Source: Phycisphaeraceae bacterium
GTDB taxonomy: Bacteria; Planctomycetota; Phycisphaerae; Phycisphaerales; Phycisphaeraceae
Direction of reading: 5' to 3'
DNA: 16,496 nucleotides
Assembly (NCBI GenBank): GCA_003551485.1
Contig: PUMS01000357.1
Location: 1 to 16,496 of the forward strand
Positions within the stretch are counted from its first letter, which is position 1; each line of letters opens with the position of its first letter. This document shows positions 16,401 to 16,496 of the stretch, in pieces. The position numbers and the translations under genes were made by a program. The notes beneath the pieces are model-generated. The model had not been told where the DNA came from. It searched no databases and saw only the letters and a list, made by a program, of their open reading frames with translations.

Positions 16401-16496
16401 GCCCGCATCATCGAGCCACCGGGCCGCCGCGATGATGCCCCCGCCACGGCCACCCCCGACCCCGCGGCCGAGCCGGACACCCCCGACTCGACCCCC
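10458..16496 (+). CDS. Giant exported mosaic protein (phosphoesterase-like, six beta modules, alpha-toroid, VWA), 3' end missing
   Basis: The frame is open for 2013 codons to the window edge. Residues 1-23 are a signal peptide (cut after AFA). About 40-290 resemble a UshA/5'-nucleotidase phosphoesterase (GGLARRATYI at 65-74, LLLDAGN, GYDAVNIAYRDF), but the metal-binding His residues are lost. An acidic linker with repeated LEAA[IV]EP follows. Residues 355-1314 carry six related beta-sandwich modules in two triplets, separated by an Asp/Glu/Pro linker (about 783-870). About 1344-1700 is an alpha-toroid like squalene cyclases or prenyltransferases (GSWDYG, RYGGWGYSRG, SGAWSGRG), without a catalytic motif I recognise. 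A VWA domain (about 1718-1905) has MIDAS residues D1724, S1726, T1728 and D1835 (LTDGGE). About 1912-1985 is a small beta domain, then a Pro/Thr/Asp-rich tail. I know no named gene of this build. Surface adhesion or scaffolding is an inference. Antisense frames over it are artefacts of high GC. Confidence 0.85.
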   Translation, partial: MIRIISLALAGFTALAWAAMAFADDAEQARGDADAQAPAVVVLASGDSEGHVSPCRTCPSDRGRGGLARRATYIAQARDEGPILLLDAGNALFGAESMASRGRIMTSAYAALGYDAVNIAYRDFRMGRRSTLEAFEELEVRPVSANLFDADTGQRLFEPFTVVERGGKRYAIIGLTERPAALDALPHLKRQLHGVDLRPPGDVLAGVLAEAKDEADAVILLYYGSPVSLRRLLEGLDEHEALRAVIAAGADADADDDARGRPALAWTAPHGTHLTELALPHDGDARPAIARRAIEADLEPDADLEAAIEPLTRAQPQLDAGLEAAVEPIHPRLPDDELELDKPYRLTAEGENRAMRMAIDRARLTQRYGDRPAPQGHHWLVLDVIWENQLAVDLVFDLGYAEALLVASVPRQLYLLIDGHRVQRMAGGFAGMEGHLPESFVLRQAGSVAHGKLVFAVPRDGVGSMSLRYYHDEYAPLVVNLLGEQPRELDRPLLRPQENELLELAVYDVQQPQRYNGEAPPPGMRWLVVDLRGRSHLSIEADARAIDPEAAEGTKIDLPKVMEYVKAPQLLHVVVDGEHGYARHGEHGSLLDEPALLPDRTAGGEAVFLVPDDAEAIELFCDFPSFRLPGIGRFDDLEPMRFMLVGDRIHTVPREPLGAIADEPVAFEVVDVAESMRFAGHEADEGRKLVLLDVALQNDGEEGGLMELGRRCTLRTDRGERGRRLGVYLRGPVRAVEPFWMPAGGERRRVMLAFSVPEAAAHVTLDYNGISRSGSLGFDLTGEAPPVAEADPGTDPGAEPGVEPDVQPDEPERPDEPVDATDRDEPDPVDEPEDEPEHEPRPAVDDRPRLVEDRPAPRIADDTLLEEGRRVDVNATAANDAARLTITGASLHDTYQDNSAGRGSRFLVLELRWEAVGELPEQGELPTYALDSLRDHLYVVFNGHRLLPIQRLRRAEGLLPSDLRIPDPDAEQPGAVVEGNLVFTVPEDEPVRELVFRVFDRHHGNMNLTVLEPAQGPIGHEPVLPPQRNGVVEAAIYGIEQIDRFNGVRSGNDQTWIVADLRAVSRHGVDSLDVMTADAEALAAAEPVPWYYHWPDWEQHVHLVIDGLYAFIPHGRGHEMPNPMRFVPDTATGGRIGFQVPDEMLDGAGSIELMLGFPQTDRPQGEPIYAPAMLRFTLAGEPPQPETIEPIATVNDHHVRIDVLDADQPERINGSTPRGENRWYVIDVMVSAGPRDTMFDPRTLWFVDEAGQRELPSRVSDRHLPAAPDRRRPFWLGAGQQRRFTLVYDLPPSHAGAALVYEGRTRMAYVELPGRAAPGPIADLATPGLDIVPDREPAGIESVGLAPEQVNDAIDRARDFLWDQIRDEDWTDHRNIGYYLLIMLALVHADAHEEYPEFDARLRRFLDWVRPIDTGRRSTYATGLLAMLIESYGDPLYLPKLEQCARYLIEDQGPEGSWDYGADVPLRFFPEPPPVVESPFDVTGGRSLERPRLPEQPLRRTLPWQVNGDGDNSVSQFAILGLWSAQRAGVDIDDEVWRRMLRIMLDRQNADRDGRYGGWGYSRGSSFGSMTAAGICALAIAIHYLEPDLEPTLDPRIRGGLAWIHQRWKPGIHPERGRDEDHWVFYNTYSVERVGQILGIDFIGEHEWYPQLARWLVDTQASSGAWSGRGENEQVATSFALLTLTRATPSLDVDKEPIERGGSGRIAPVAQMRETVNNVYIILDASGTMRGEIDGREKFDIAKEAVERLLETLPEGVHVALRVTGHRRSPLDEGADEDTALEIPFGPLDVDAFRAKLNSLRNRGQPALTLSIEHAVRDIRRARTQGRTVTILLTDGGERRYTLRDVDPVAAAEAFAREEDWHLALVGFGIDREDWTEQLLEIARRARGVYRPAARADELIAQMLAIVNPQPPTFSILDADGEVVIEDARFDEPLELPEGRYTFRSVDGDEAVETDFWVNTNRTTRIAFNISHLPGGEVTDGARIIEPPGRRDDAPATATPDPAAEPDTPDSTP
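11520..12803 (+). repeat. First A-B-C module triplet in the giant protein
   Basis: Residues 355-782. Module A starts at 355 (LTQRYG, then WLVLDVIW), B at 502 (YDVQQPQRYNG, then WLVVDLRG) and C at 665 (VVDVAESMRFAG, then LVLLDVALQN). Each begins with a strand, an R-[YFI]-x-G turn, and a strand like the telokin-like DUF4352 fold; that fold is a resemblance only. Confidence 0.65.
13101..14399 (+). repeat. Second A-B-C module triplet in the giant protein
   Basis: Residues 882-1314. Module A' starts at 882 (LTITGASLHDTY, then FLVLELRW), B' at 1032 (YGIEQIDRFNG, then WIVADLRA) and C' at 1199 (VLDADQPERING, then WYVIDVMV). A' matches A (LYL or LYV, then GHR, then LVF.VP), B' matches B (DG.Y, HG, GG, VPD, IEL) and C' matches C (PFW..AG..RR). 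Spacings are 150 and 167 residues, against 147 and 163 in the first triplet. Confidence 0.65.

Noticed and set aside
1..16496. CRISPR arrays, tRNA or rRNA genes, IS elements
   Set aside because: No regularly spaced short repeats, no tRNA-like T-loop signature in the intergenic stretches, no transposase motif or terminal inverted repeats were seen.

Overview
The window is about 16.5 kb of very GC-rich bacterial DNA, with G or C at most third codon positions. The gene content suggests a planctomycete, perhaps one of the Phycisphaerae. The reasons are a eukaryote-like ether-lipid enzyme set, very large exported mosaic proteins combining an alpha-toroid with a VWA domain, and a xylose-isomerase-like sugar phosphate isomerase. 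The phylum is inferred from gene style only; there is no rRNA or other marker gene here.

Layout. (1) Bases 1-174 hold the 3' end of a plus-strand sugar phosphate isomerase/epimerase. (2) Bases 210-5797 hold a tight three-gene minus-strand operon. In transcription order it encodes a fusion of an alcohol-forming fatty acyl-CoA reductase with a PlsC acyltransferase, an alkyldihydroxyacetonephosphate synthase (AGPS), and a short-chain dehydrogenase resembling the acyl/alkyl-DHAP reductase DHRS7B. The genes are separated by 3 nt and then overlap by 4 nt. (3) Bases 5798-6895 are a divergent spacer of about 1.1 kb with no credible gene; it holds a 14-bp tandem repeat and two candidate promoters. (4) The plus strand then carries a CsgG-like lipoprotein with a C-terminal zinc ribbon (6896-7837), an exported transglutaminase-fold protein whose catalytic Cys is replaced (7962-10403), and a giant exported protein (10458 to beyond the window end, at least 2013 residues).

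How the genes fit together. The minus-strand operon looks like a nearly complete glycerol ether lipid pathway of the peroxisomal type: acyl-CoA to fatty alcohol (FAR), acylation of DHAP or of a lysolipid (PlsC half), acyl-for-alkyl exchange (AGPS), and ketone reduction (SDR). This is the strongest biological story in the window. The operon has no visible plasmalogen desaturase, so saturated alkyl ethers are the simplest predicted product.

The plus-strand proteins are all predicted to be exported and share degenerate or unusual domains. The giant one combines a phosphoesterase-like domain that has lost its metal ligands, six beta-sandwich modules arranged as a duplicated A-B-C triplet, an alpha-toroid and a VWA domain. 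It is absent from a stop-to-stop reading because it is open at the window edge, and long antisense reading frames lie over it. Its function is unknown; surface binding or scaffolding is an inference.
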